NCBI GenBank assembly: GCA_009775605.1
Contig: VSPV01000010.1
Span: 1 to 30,595, forward strand
Direction: 5' to 3'
From: Paramuribaculum sp.
GTDB lineage: Bacteria; Bacteroidota; Bacteroidia; Bacteroidales; Muribaculaceae
DNA: 30,595 nt
Position 1 is the first letter of the stretch. The number at the start of each line of letters is the position of its first letter. Of this stretch, positions 1 through 7,844 are shown in pieces. The position numbers and the translations under genes were made by a program. Under the pieces are notes generated by a model. The model made no database searches, was not told the DNA's origin, and saw only the letters and a list, made by a program, of their open reading frames with translations.

Positions 1-74
1 GGTAGCCCATAGGAGAATCGAACTCCTCTTTCAAGAATGAAAATCTTGCGTCCTAGCCGATAGACGAATGGGCC
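1..74 (-). tRNA. tRNA-Glu (anticodon TTC)
   Basis: Read on the minus strand, the segment folds as a full cloverleaf. The seven-base acceptor stem GGCCCAT pairs with ATGGGCT with one G-T wobble at the end. The anticodon stem CAAGA/TCTTG encloses loop TTTTCAT, giving anticodon TTC (glutamate). The T arm carries GTTCGATTC. The window starts inside the 3' end, so only CC of a possible CCA is visible. A well matched promoter lies just upstream at 104-135. Confidence 0.96.
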
Positions 75-103
75 GGAGATAGCGCTCTGCGCAAAATCGA
101 CTG

Positions 104-135
104 CAAATATAGCCTCTTTTTTTATTCCCGGCAAA
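104..135 (-). promoter_or_regulatory. Promoter of the tRNA-Glu gene
   Basis: On the minus strand TTTG (135-132) is followed after 20 bp by TATATTTG (111-104), an exact match to the Bacteroidetes -33/-7 pattern TTTG and TAnnTTTG. Transcription would begin near position 98-100, about 25 bases before the mature tRNA. Confidence 0.75.
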
Positions 136-230
136 TAATCGCATCAAAATTTATCAAAATATGAGAATTTTAGGCATTTTGGAGGGTTCAAGACGTGTGA
201 ACGGGTGCTTTCTTGTTAACTTTGTGAGCA

Positions 231-959
231 ATGAAGACCCCAATGCACATAATAGCGCTGCGCACCATCAAGCATAATGAACGCAGCTCCATACTCACGG
301 CTTTTTCTCTGGAGGCCGGAAGGGTTGCATTCGCGCTGCCGGCCGGCGGGGGACGCGAGGCGATAAGGCGCCGCGCCCTGCTCATGCCCCTGAGCGCGGT
401 GGAATGTGTGGCCGACACGCGCCGGGGCACCGACATACTGCTCATGCACGAGCCGCGGCCTATGTCTGCCGCTCCATCGGCTATTCACGGCAACCCCGTG
501 AAGAGTTCGCTCGCGCTGTTTTCAGCCGAAGTGCTCGGCTCAGTGCTACGCGAAAGCGGGCCGGACGAAGGTCTGTTTGCCTATATCTACAACTGCATGG
601 AAGTGCTTTCGGCACTCCCGTCAGAGCGGACTGCGAATTTCCATATAATGATGCTGATGGGACTGGGACGCTTCATAGGCATCGACCCGCGCACCGAGGA
701 TTTCCGCCCCGGTATGGTGTTCGACATGGCCGAAGGGCGTTTCCGCGCCTCTCCGCCTCTCCACCGCCATTATCTGCCGCCGGCCGACGCCGAGGCCGTG
801 GCCCGGCTCAGCCGTATGACCCCCGCCAACATGCACCTCTACCGCATGACCCGCGCTGAACGCTCCCGCATTCTCGACCTGATTCTCGACTATTATTCCC
901 TCCACGTCGCATCGCTGAAATCGCTGAAATCGCTCGACATCCTCCGCACCCTCTTCTGA
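231..959 (+). CDS. recO: DNA repair protein RecO
   Basis: RecO helps RecF and RecR displace SSB and load RecA on gapped DNA in the cytoplasm. The 242-residue product has the family's N-terminal OB-fold start (IALRTIKHNERSSILTAFS near residues 8-26), followed by the mostly helical C-terminal region. Length is normal for Bacteroidales RecO. The ATG at 231 aligns with the usual RecO start; the ATG at 243 is an alternative. No clear Shine-Dalgarno sequence is present, and a -7-like TAACTTTG (217-224) ends only six bases before the ATG. The C terminus holds a small internal repeat, SLKSLKSL. The gene is transcribed away from the tRNA and looks monocistronic. Confidence 0.9.
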   Translation: MKTPMHIIALRTIKHNERSSILTAFSLEAGRVAFALPAGGGREAIRRRALLMPLSAVECVADTRRGTDILLMHEPRPMSAAPSAIHGNPVKSSLALFSAEVLGSVLRESGPDEGLFAYIYNCMEVLSALPSERTANFHIMMLMGLGRFIGIDPRTEDFRPGMVFDMAEGRFRASPPLHRHYLPPADAEAVARLSRMTPANMHLYRMTRAERSRILDLILDYYSLHVASLKSLKSLDILRTLF

Positions 960-975
960 TCCGTCTCCCCCCCCA

Positions 976-1000
976 GACTATAAACCGGACTATAAACCGG
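976..1000 (+). repeat. Two tandem copies of a 12-bp repeat
   Basis: GACTATAAACCG occurs at 976-987 and again at 988-999, followed by G. It lies in the gap between recO and the 52-residue gene, about 95 bp before that gene's start. It could be a regulator binding site or a simple duplication; nothing in the sequence decides this. Confidence 0.6.
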
Positions 1001-1055
1001 CACTCGCTCATAGCCCATTCCGGATTTTACAACTCTACATATCGGAAATTTGTTG

Positions 1056-1063
1056 TATATTTG
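1056..1063 (+). promoter_or_regulatory. -7 element upstream of the putative toxin-antitoxin pair
   Basis: TATATTTG matches the Bacteroidetes -7 box TAnnTTTG exactly. No good TTTG is found at the expected 19-21 bp distance; the nearest T-rich stretch (1025-1028) is too far. Transcription would start near 1068, giving a leader of about 25 bases that contains the AAAGGAG ribosome binding site at 1080-1086. Confidence 0.5.
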
Positions 1064-1093
1064 TGAACTAACCACAAACAAAGGAGTATCAGT

Positions 1094-1252
1094 ATGGCAA
1101 GACCCATCAAAGAAACCCCTGTATTAAGGGGGAGAGACGCTGAAAATTTCGCCAAGAGAATGGCGAATCCCGCTCCCGTCAGCAAAGAGGAAAAGGAAGC
1201 GGCAAGAAAGGCGTATGAGGCATTCAGAGCCATAAGCACATTCCCGATGTAA
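1094..1252 (+). CDS. Small basic protein, putative antitoxin partner of the adjacent GNAT protein
   Basis: A 52-residue protein beginning MARPIKETPVLRGRDA and ending AISTFPM. It has a good ribosome binding site (AAAGGAG, seven bases before the ATG). Residues 30-46 are rich in Lys, Glu and Ala and should form a helix. No ribbon-helix-helix or HTH motif is visible, unlike the usual antitoxins of GNAT toxins. The stop codon is two bases before the start of the acetyltransferase gene, so the two are surely co-transcribed and probably translationally coupled. From memory, similar short proteins sit before GNAT genes in other Bacteroidales. The antitoxin role is inferred only from this arrangement. 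Confidence 0.7.
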   Translation: MARPIKETPVLRGRDAENFAKRMANPAPVSKEEKEAARKAYEAFRAISTFPM

Positions 1253-1254
1253 TT

Positions 1255-1788
1255 ATGGACTTTGACAAATTCACGTTCCGGCAGATCGATGCCGAGACCA
1301 AAATAAAGTCATTCGATTGCGGCGATGCCGATTTGAATGACTTTTTGTTTTCCGACGCAGCTAATTACTACAGGTCTATGATGGCCCTGACCTATCTGCT
1401 CGAAGATAATGAAGCGGACAGAACTGTTGCTTATTACAGTCTGCTTAACGACAAGATTGTTTTTGACCCGGATGAAAAGAAATTATGGAACCGCTTGAAC
1501 CGCCGTGTAGCCAATTCAAAACGGCGCAGGGAATATCCCGCTGTCAAGATAGGTCGTCTTGCTATTTCAAAAGACTACGCTGGCCATCAGATTGGCCGGA
1601 CAATTCTTCTTCAGGTAAAGCACGTTTTCTCCACAATGCGCAGAAGCGCCTGCCGCTTCATAACGGTTGACGCCTACGCTGCGGCCGTACCTTTCTATGA
1701 GAAGTGCGGATTTATGTTCCTTTCCGAGAAAGACAGGCATTCCCCAACGAGAGCCATGTACTTCGACCTTATAAATTTCCCGGATTGA
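1255..1788 (+). CDS. GNAT acetyltransferase of the toxin-antitoxin type
   Basis: A 177-residue GNAT-fold protein. The N-terminal segment FDCGDADLNDFL (residues 20-31) is the signature seen in TacT/AtaT-like GNAT toxins, which acetylate aminoacyl-tRNA and stop translation. The acetyl-CoA binding region is near residues 99-120 (IGRLAISKDYAGHQIGRTI) and the conserved tyrosine lies in PFYEKCGF (Tyr148). The pyrophosphate loop reads GHQIGRT, somewhat off the standard Q/R-x-x-G-x-G/A pattern. It follows a 52-residue gene with a two-base gap, the usual layout with the putative antitoxin first. A non-toxin acetyltransferase remains possible. Confidence 0.8.
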   Translation: MDFDKFTFRQIDAETKIKSFDCGDADLNDFLFSDAANYYRSMMALTYLLEDNEADRTVAYYSLLNDKIVFDPDEKKLWNRLNRRVANSKRRREYPAVKIGRLAISKDYAGHQIGRTILLQVKHVFSTMRRSACRFITVDAYAAAVPFYEKCGFMFLSEKDRHSPTRAMYFDLINFPD

Positions 1789-1868
1789 TTATCTAACTTT
1801 CATTGGTATCATCCGGCAACGGCATAAGTCTCTTTCAGCCAATCCTCATCCGATATAAATCACCCAAA

Positions 1869-3077
1869 ATGAATGTTCCGTCGCTGTGCCGACACGGCAA
1901 AATTCTGTTTCTTATCGCCTCGATTATAATTGTGGCGGCATTCCTGCTCTTTTCCAATTCCCTGGCCAAGGGAGTGGCAGAACAGGAAAGAATAAGGATG
2001 CAGATATGGGCCGACGCCACACGGCAGATAGCTTCGGCGGAAACTTCGGCCGGAGGGGATGCCTCGGGAAGCAATCTCGACTTCCTGCTGGAGATAATAG
2101 AAACCAACACCGCCATTCCGGTAATCCTCACCGACGACGCCGGAAAGATTCTCATGCAACGCAATTTCGACCTGCCGGAAACAGCCGTGGGCCCTGACTC
2201 ACTTTATATATCGCCGGCTAATGCCATTTTTCTCGCCGGTAAGCTCGACGAGCTTCGACGCACGGGCCACGTAATCCACATAATGATCGCCCCCTCTACG
2301 CTGCAGCATCTCTACTACCAGGATTCGCGCCTTCTGCGAGCCCTCAGCATCTATCCCTACATAATGATAGCCATGATGGCGGCATTTGTGGCGATAGTGT
2401 ACTTCGCCGTATCATCATCGAAGCGGGCCGAACAGAACATGGTGTGGGTAGGCCTCTCGAAAGAGACAGCCCATCAGCTCGGCACCCCCATCTCATCGCT
2501 CATGGCCTGGATCGAAATTCTGCGTGAAACCGGAACGGATAGCGAGATTACCGAGGAAATGGACAAGGACGTGCAACGCCTCGAGACCATAGCAAGCCGT
2601 TTTTCCAAGATCGGTTCACAGCCGGCGATGGAACTCGCCGACCTGCGCGAGGTAGTGGGAGCCGCAACCGACTATATGCTCACACGCATCTCATCCAATA
2701 TAGCGCTGCACGTAAGCCTTCCGGCCGGTGCGGCCATGGCCAATGTATCGCCGCCGCTGCTGCAGTGGGTGATGGAAAACCTTATAAAGAACGCAGTAGA
2801 CGCAATGGACGGCCGCGGCCGGATAGACATAGCGATGAAAACCCGGAACGAAACCGCCGTTATCAGTGTTACAGATACGGGGCGCGGAATTCCGCACAAG
2901 GACTTCAAGCGTGTGTTCCGTCCCGGCCACACCACCAAACAAAGAGGCTGGGGCCTGGGCCTCACCCTTGCAAAGCGCATAGTGGAGCACTATCACGGCG
3001 GCAGAATCTTCGTCAGCAGCTCCGACCCGGGCAAAGCCACAACCTTCGAAATCCATCTCCCCCTGATGAAAACATGA
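1869..3077 (+). CDS. Orphan two-component sensor histidine kinase
   Basis: A 402-residue inner-membrane kinase. Membrane helices at about residues 11-31 and 160-182 flank a periplasmic sensor region of about 125 residues. There is no obvious HAMP domain. The H box is KETAHQLGTPISSL with His202, the N box is VMENLIKNAVDAM, and the ATP lid region contains DTGRGIP and RGWGLGLTLAKRIV. The ATG at 1869 was chosen because it directly precedes the first membrane segment; an upstream TTG at 1803 would add 22 residues of no evident role. A weak -7 match, TAACTTTC, is at 1794-1801. No response regulator is next to it. Its end overlaps the HAD gene by four bases. Confidence 0.88.
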   Translation: MNVPSLCRHGKILFLIASIIIVAAFLLFSNSLAKGVAEQERIRMQIWADATRQIASAETSAGGDASGSNLDFLLEIIETNTAIPVILTDDAGKILMQRNFDLPETAVGPDSLYISPANAIFLAGKLDELRRTGHVIHIMIAPSTLQHLYYQDSRLLRALSIYPYIMIAMMAAFVAIVYFAVSSSKRAEQNMVWVGLSKETAHQLGTPISSLMAWIEILRETGTDSEITEEMDKDVQRLETIASRFSKIGSQPAMELADLREVVGAATDYMLTRISSNIALHVSLPAGAAMANVSPPLLQWVMENLIKNAVDAMDGRGRIDIAMKTRNETAVISVTDTGRGIPHKDFKRVFRPGHTTKQRGWGLGLTLAKRIVEHYHGGRIFVSSSDPGKATTFEIHLPLMKT

Positions 3078-3916
3078 AGCCGCAAAATACACTTTACATA
3101 ACCGATCTGGACGGGACGCTGCTTGATGCGTGTTCGCAGGTGTCGCAGCGGTCGGCCGCAATCATATCGGAGCTGTCGCGGAAGGGCGCCATGATAAGCG
3201 TGGCCACGGCGCGTACGCCCGCAACCGTTGACCGGCTGCTCAGCCACACCTATACAACCATTCCGTTCATAACCTTTACCGGCGCCACGATGTGGGACCG
3301 CACGTCGCGCCGGTATATCGATCCGCAACTCATCGGGCAGCCGGTCCGCGACAGGATTCTCGCCATCCTCGCGGCTGAAGGAATCCACCCGTTTATATAC
3401 ACCATAGCCCCCGATTCCATAATCCACGCCTATTACTCCGGCCCGGTAAACCATGCCGTGAGAAAATTCGCCGACGAACGTTCGCGGCTGGAGCTGAAGC
3501 GCATGCACATAAACACTGAAAAGATGCCCTATGGCGCAGAACCCATATTGATTTTCGCCCTCGGGCCGCTGGAATCGCTGCAACGGGCAGCCTCGCGGCT
3601 TGAAGCATCGGAATGCTGCTCGTTTTCATGCTATCCCGATATTTTCAATCCCGCAAACGGATATCTGGAGATTTTCGACCACGGTGTGTCAAAAGCCTCG
3701 GCTGTGAGAAAACTCAAGGCCATGACGGGAGCAGAACGGCTGGTGGTGTTCGGCGACAACCTCAACGACCTTCCCATGATGCGGGAGGCCGACGTGGCCG
3801 TGGCCGTAGCCAATGCTTTTCCTCAGGTGAAAGAGAGCGCCGATGTGGTAATCGGGCCCAATACTGCCGATTCTGTGGCTCTTTTCATCGAAAAAGATAC
3901 CGGCATTCAACTTTAA
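3074..3916 (+). CDS. HAD superfamily phosphatase, Cof type
   Basis: A 280-residue cytoplasmic phosphatase. Motif I is TDLDGTLL, with nucleophile Asp11 and acid/base Asp13. Motif IV is FGDNLNDLPMM (Asp228, Asp232). A large cap domain lies between them, as in Cof/YidA enzymes that dephosphorylate sugar phosphates or nucleotide cofactors; the substrate cannot be read from sequence. The start ATG overlaps the kinase stop in ATGA (3074-3077), so translation is coupled to the histidine kinase gene. Longer readings of this frame upstream run through the kinase gene and are not real. Confidence 0.9.
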   Translation: MKPQNTLYITDLDGTLLDACSQVSQRSAAIISELSRKGAMISVATARTPATVDRLLSHTYTTIPFITFTGATMWDRTSRRYIDPQLIGQPVRDRILAILAAEGIHPFIYTIAPDSIIHAYYSGPVNHAVRKFADERSRLELKRMHINTEKMPYGAEPILIFALGPLESLQRAASRLEASECCSFSCYPDIFNPANGYLEIFDHGVSKASAVRKLKAMTGAERLVVFGDNLNDLPMMREADVAVAVANAFPQVKESADVVIGPNTADSVALFIEKDTGIQL

Positions 3917-3970
3917 CGCCCCCCGGAGCATTATAATAACAATAAAGAAACTTTACAACCTAACCCTACA

Positions 3971-5272
3971 ATGATATTCCAGCTTCTGTTCGTATTGGCC
4001 GCCATAGTGGTTGGCGCGCGTCTCGGTGGCATAGGCCTCGGAGTGATGGGCGGCATAGGCATGTCCGTCCTTGTGTTTTTATTCGGTCTGGAACCCACAT
4101 CGCCGCCTATCGACGTTATGCTGATGATAGCGGCCGTGATAGCGGCTGCCGCTGCCATGCAGGCTGCCGGCGGACTTGACTATCTGGTGCTGCTCGCCGA
4201 GAAGCTTCTGCGGAAAAATCCGTCGCACGTCACCTTCCTGAGCCCGCTTGTAACCTACGCCTTTACGTTTGTGGCCGGAACAGGACATGTGGCATATTCA
4301 GTGCTGCCGGTAATAGCCGAAGTGGCCCGCGATACCAAGATTCGTCCCGAACGCCCCCTGGGCATAGCCGTGATAGCTTCGCAGCAGGCCATCACCGCCA
4401 GTCCGATTTCCGCCGCGACGGTGGCGCTGCTCGGGTTGATATCCGGAGCCGGACTGTCGCTCTTCGATATCCTGAAGGTTTCGATTCCCGCCACGCTGTG
4501 CGGAGTGCTCGTGGCCGCTTTCTTTTCGCGCAAAGTCGGCAAGGAGCTGATAGATGATCCGGAGTACCAGCGCCGCGTGAAAGAAGGAATGATTAAAGAA
4601 AACGAGCATACTTTCAATAAGGTGGAGACGCCCTTCCGCGCCAAGCTTTCAGTGATTCTGTTTCTTGCCGCAACTTTCCTCATAGTGCTGTTCGGTTCCA
4701 TTCCGGGAATGCGTCCGGCATTTGACGGCACGCCCGTGGGAATGCCCGCAGTGATAGAAATTCTGATGCTCTCCACCGCCGCCATCATAATGCTCTGCTG
4801 CCGCATAGACGGCATATCGCCCACGCGTGGCAGCGTTTTCATCGCCGGCATGCAGGCCGTGATAGCGATTTTCGGTATTGCCTGGATGGGCGACACCTTC
4901 ATCAACGGCAATATGGCGCAGCTCACCGGCTCCATCCGTGGCATGGTGCAGCAAATGCCCTGGCTGTTCTGTCTGGCGCTGTTCATTATGTCGATACTGC
5001 TTTATAGCCAGGCCGCCACGGTACGCGCCGTGATGCCGCTCGGCGTAGCACTGGGCCTGAGTCCTTATCTTCTGATAGCCCTGTACCCTGCTGTAAACGG
5101 TTATTTTTTCATCCCTAACTATCCTACCATCGTCGCAGCCATCAACTTTGACCGCACAGGCACAACCCACATCGGCAAATATGTGCTCAACCATTCGTTC
5201 ATGATGCCGGGACTGGTGGCAAGCGCCGTGGCGATATGCGTGGGATTGCTGCTGATAAACATCTACTGGTAA
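3971..5272 (+). CDS. Anaerobic C4-dicarboxylate transporter, DcuA/DcuB family
   Basis: A 433-residue polytopic inner-membrane carrier, the same size as E. coli DcuA. It starts MIFQLLFVLAAIVVGARLGG and includes the family-typical GTGHVAYSVLPVIAEVA and ASQQAITASPISAA segments near residues 98-150. The family exchanges external fumarate, malate or aspartate for succinate during fumarate respiration. This fits an anaerobic gut Bacteroidales that exports succinate. DcuA and DcuB cannot be told apart here. It is alone on its transcript or follows the kinase/HAD pair across a 54-base gap. Confidence 0.93.
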   Translation: MIFQLLFVLAAIVVGARLGGIGLGVMGGIGMSVLVFLFGLEPTSPPIDVMLMIAAVIAAAAAMQAAGGLDYLVLLAEKLLRKNPSHVTFLSPLVTYAFTFVAGTGHVAYSVLPVIAEVARDTKIRPERPLGIAVIASQQAITASPISAATVALLGLISGAGLSLFDILKVSIPATLCGVLVAAFFSRKVGKELIDDPEYQRRVKEGMIKENEHTFNKVETPFRAKLSVILFLAATFLIVLFGSIPGMRPAFDGTPVGMPAVIEILMLSTAAIIMLCCRIDGISPTRGSVFIAGMQAVIAIFGIAWMGDTFINGNMAQLTGSIRGMVQQMPWLFCLALFIMSILLYSQAATVRAVMPLGVALGLSPYLLIALYPAVNGYFFIPNYPTIVAAINFDRTGTTHIGKYVLNHSFMMPGLVASAVAICVGLLLINIYW

Positions 5273-5300
5273 AACCCATTAGCTTAAGCAGATCTGCCTT

Positions 5301-5858
5301 ATGAAAATCAGCAATACCATACCCGCCGCTTACACGGACAACGAGGCTTACATGAACATCATAAAGCGTGTGAGCGTACGGCGTTACGAGGACACACCGG
5401 TGACTTCCGACCAGGTGTCGGCGATACTTCACGCCGCCATGAGCGCGCCCTCAGGGGTAAACAGACAGCCCTGGGAGTTCATTCTGGTGGATGACAAAGA
5501 TTTGCTTGACAAACTTGCCGACTGTCTGCCCTACGCAAAAATGGCCGCACACGCCGCTGTGGCCATAGTGGTGTGCGGCAACAGAGACCGCTTTCTGGAA
5601 GGCGTGGATGAAAACCTGTGGGAGCAGGATCTCTCGGCAGCGTCGGAAAACATTCTGCTTGCCGCCCATGCCATAGGTCTGGGAGGAGTGTGGACCTGCC
5701 TTTATCCCCACCAGGAGAGGATAGCGCCCGTGAAATCACTCCTGAACATTCCCGACAATATGGTTCCGTTCAACCTCATTCCGATAGGTGTTCCTGAAAG
5801 CGGCCACGCTCCGATGGACAAATGGCACCCAGAGAGAATACATCATAACCGCATGTAA
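5301..5858 (+). CDS. Nitroreductase family FMN oxidoreductase
   Basis: A 185-residue protein with the nitroreductase fold. FMN-contacting segments are SVRRYED near residues 25-31 and SAPSGVNRQPWEF at 48-60, followed by GLGGVWTCLYP in the C-terminal third. Members reduce nitro compounds, quinones or flavins with NAD(P)H; the natural substrate is unknown. The start at 5301 gives a short extension before the conserved region; Met18 (5352) fits the family start equally well. The 3' end overlaps the convergent GNAT gene by 16 bp. Confidence 0.88.
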   Translation: MKISNTIPAAYTDNEAYMNIIKRVSVRRYEDTPVTSDQVSAILHAAMSAPSGVNRQPWEFILVDDKDLLDKLADCLPYAKMAAHAAVAIVVCGNRDRFLEGVDENLWEQDLSAASENILLAAHAIGLGGVWTCLYPHQERIAPVKSLLNIPDNMVPFNLIPIGVPESGHAPMDKWHPERIHHNRM

Positions 5859-6379
5859 TCCTCTTTAGTCATTACATGGAAATGCTCTGAACGTTTGTCA
5901 CCAAGCGGAGACGCAATGTCGGGGTTTGTATGGTGATATCTGAAACCGCATTTCTCGCACACGCGCTTCGATTTGCCGTTGCCTTCGTAATATCCGCACC
6001 ACACAGCGTCCAGCCCAAGCTCATTGAAGCATCTTGACAATAAAGCCGCGACCGCCTCTGGAATCAGTCCGCGGCCCCAATACGGTTTCCCGATCCAATA
6101 GCCTATCTCGGCCTCACCATTCTTCATGGTGGCGGAGTGAAGGCCGTCTGAAAACATTATCCCGCAGGCTCCTACGGGTTCGCCGGTCTCTTTCAGCACC
6201 ACCGCATATGTTTCGGGAGCGTTGAACACCGTGCGGATTATTTCCAGACTGTTTTCCACCGAAGTGTGAGGAGGCCAGCCCGCGATGGGCCCGATTTCAG
6301 GGTCGCTCGCGTATTTATACAGCGTCCCGGCATCTTCCTCGCGCCAGGGCCGCAGAATCAGTCTTTCGGTTTCAATCAT
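5843..6379 (-). CDS. GNAT acetyltransferase, RimJ/RimL type
   Basis: A 178-residue acetyltransferase starting MIETERLILRPWREED, the standard opening of the RimJ/RimL-like GNAT group. The acetyl-CoA loop is in GYWIGKPYWGRGLIPEAVAALL, and the C-terminal NGKSKRVCEKCGF is also typical. Such proteins acetylate N-terminal amines of proteins or small molecules; the substrate is unknown. The ATG lies one base after the stop of the alpha/beta hydrolase gene (TGAAATG), so the two form a coupled minus-strand operon. Confidence 0.88.
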   Translation of the reverse strand: MIETERLILRPWREEDAGTLYKYASDPEIGPIAGWPPHTSVENSLEIIRTVFNAPETYAVVLKETGEPVGACGIMFSDGLHSATMKNGEAEIGYWIGKPYWGRGLIPEAVAALLSRCFNELGLDAVWCGYYEGNGKSKRVCEKCGFRYHHTNPDIASPLGDKRSEHFHVMTKEDYMRL

Positions 6380-6380
6380 T

Positions 6381-7742
6381 TCAGTGCGTCCGTTTCTTTA
6401 TGAACTGTACTATGGCCTCAAGCACGTCAGGAGATATGGTCTCGCGTATTTCGTCATACTCCGTGATCTCGCCTGTGACGGCATGCTGCAGCAGATGGTT
6501 AAGGTCTGGCATCAGCATTGTGTCAGCTTTCGGCACAAACTCTTTTATCACTGAGAGATTGTCGGGATTCACCTGCATGTCTTTTTCGCCGTTGATTGCC
6601 AGCACGGGGCATTTCACGTTGGCTAAATACTCCCGGGGATTTATGGTCAGGAAAGAATCGACCCACGGTGCGCGTGTGCTCTGCGTCATCTTCAGCGACT
6701 GAATAATCTGCTGAGGCAACCGCACGCCGTTGGCAGCCACAATGGAATCTATATCAATAGGAGCCGTCACGCCATTGCGTACTTGCCTGGCTATTGTGTC
6801 AAACACTATTCCGATTATTTTCAGGCTATTGGTCTTGTCTGCGTCTGAAAGCCCGGATTTATCGAGAGCATGCTTGTTCTGCCTCATCATGGTCTCTTTA
6901 CCTGAAATGGCCATTCCGGCCAGGGATACTATGAAATCGGCCTTATCCTCCGCGCCGGCCATAAACGCTATCGTGCCACCTTCAGAATGGCCGAGAATTC
7001 CTACACTGCCTATGCAGTCGATGGAACGCAGGAATTCAATTCCACTCACAGCGTCGCCCTTGAATGTGAAGGTGGTTGAAGTAAGGAAATCGCCCGTAGA
7101 TTTTCCCGTGCCGCGGTCGTCGTAGCGCAGGGAGGCTATGCCGTTGCGGGCAAGGATGTCGGCTATCACGGCAAAGGGCTTATGGTCAAAATACTCTTCG
7201 TCGCGGTTCTGCGGCCCGCTTCCGGTTACCATCACCACGGCCGGAATCTTCCTGCTGTCCGGTGTCGACGGTAAGGTCAATGTGGCGCTCATCACCGCTC
7301 CGTCAGGCGCAGTGAATGTAGTGTCTATTACATTGTAAGGAAACGGAGGCGTGGGCGTCTGCGGACGGCGCTCCTCCGCGGGACTGTCGGGAGTCAGGTC
7401 GAGCGGAAACACATAACCGCGCTGACTGAACCGGCCATTGATGGAGCCTGCGGAGATTTTGCCGGTATAGGACACTCCTATGGCATTGCAGGTAAGCGAT
7501 ACCGAGTCGGCTGTGCAAAGCACCACTTCTGTCGCTATTCCTTTCGCGCCTTGGGAAGGAGAGTCCATGGTACACTGTGTCTCTCCCGTTGCTGCTTCCG
7601 AAAAATTGAATACAAGGGGCACCTCCATCTGTCCCAGGTTGAGAGTTCCACGCCATGAGCCGGTCAGGGCATAAACGTCGGCTGTCCACGTCATCACAAC
7701 GGCAATCAAAATGCAGATCCGGCTTAGATTTTTCATTTTCAT
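6381..7742 (-). CDS. Secreted alpha/beta hydrolase (esterase/acyl hydrolase)
   Basis: A protein of about 453 residues with an N-terminal signal peptide (about 25 residues ending DVYA). The next region, near residues 26-115, starts LTGSWRGTLNLGQMEVPLVF and looks like a small beta-sandwich or lipocalin-like domain often found before these hydrolases. The hydrolase domain has the nucleophile elbow GHSEGG (Ser253), the acid in INGEKDMQ (Asp388) and the base in DLNHLL (His416). The start at 7742 puts the signal peptide at the N terminus; Met3 (7736) is equally good, and the ATG at 7772 would add ten residues. Substrate unknown; periplasmic or outer-membrane location inferred. Confidence 0.88.
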   Translation of the reverse strand: MKMKNLSRICILIAVVMTWTADVYALTGSWRGTLNLGQMEVPLVFNFSEAATGETQCTMDSPSQGAKGIATEVVLCTADSVSLTCNAIGVSYTGKISAGSINGRFSQRGYVFPLDLTPDSPAEERRPQTPTPPFPYNVIDTTFTAPDGAVMSATLTLPSTPDSRKIPAVVMVTGSGPQNRDEEYFDHKPFAVIADILARNGIASLRYDDRGTGKSTGDFLTSTTFTFKGDAVSGIEFLRSIDCIGSVGILGHSEGGTIAFMAGAEDKADFIVSLAGMAISGKETMMRQNKHALDKSGLSDADKTNSLKIIGIVFDTIARQVRNGVTAPIDIDSIVAANGVRLPQQIIQSLKMTQSTRAPWVDSFLTINPREYLANVKCPVLAINGEKDMQVNPDNLSVIKEFVPKADTMLMPDLNHLLQHAVTGEITEYDEIRETISPDVLEAIVQFIKKRTH

Positions 7743-7785
7743 ATCAATGTTACTTTGAAAAATAAGACGCATTTCCCTGCTATAA

Positions 7786-7818
7786 ATTGCACGGAGTGCG
7801 ATTTTTTTTGATATTTGC
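7786..7818 (+). promoter_or_regulatory. Putative promoter of the META/SIMPL operon
   Basis: ATTG (7786-7789) is followed after 20 bp by GATATTTG (7811-side end 7818), close to TTTG and TAnnTTTG with one mismatch in each box. The leader to the ATG at 7845 would be about 20 bases. The region also drives the divergent hydrolase gene, whose own promoter is less clear. Confidence 0.4.
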
Positions 7819-7844
7819 CGAAGAATATCCAGTAAAGCTTATTT

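Noticed and set aside
4255..4986. Minus-strand frame of 243 residues inside the dicarboxylate transporter gene
   Set aside because: Antisense to conserved Dcu segments and Met/Ser/Arg-rich without domain features.
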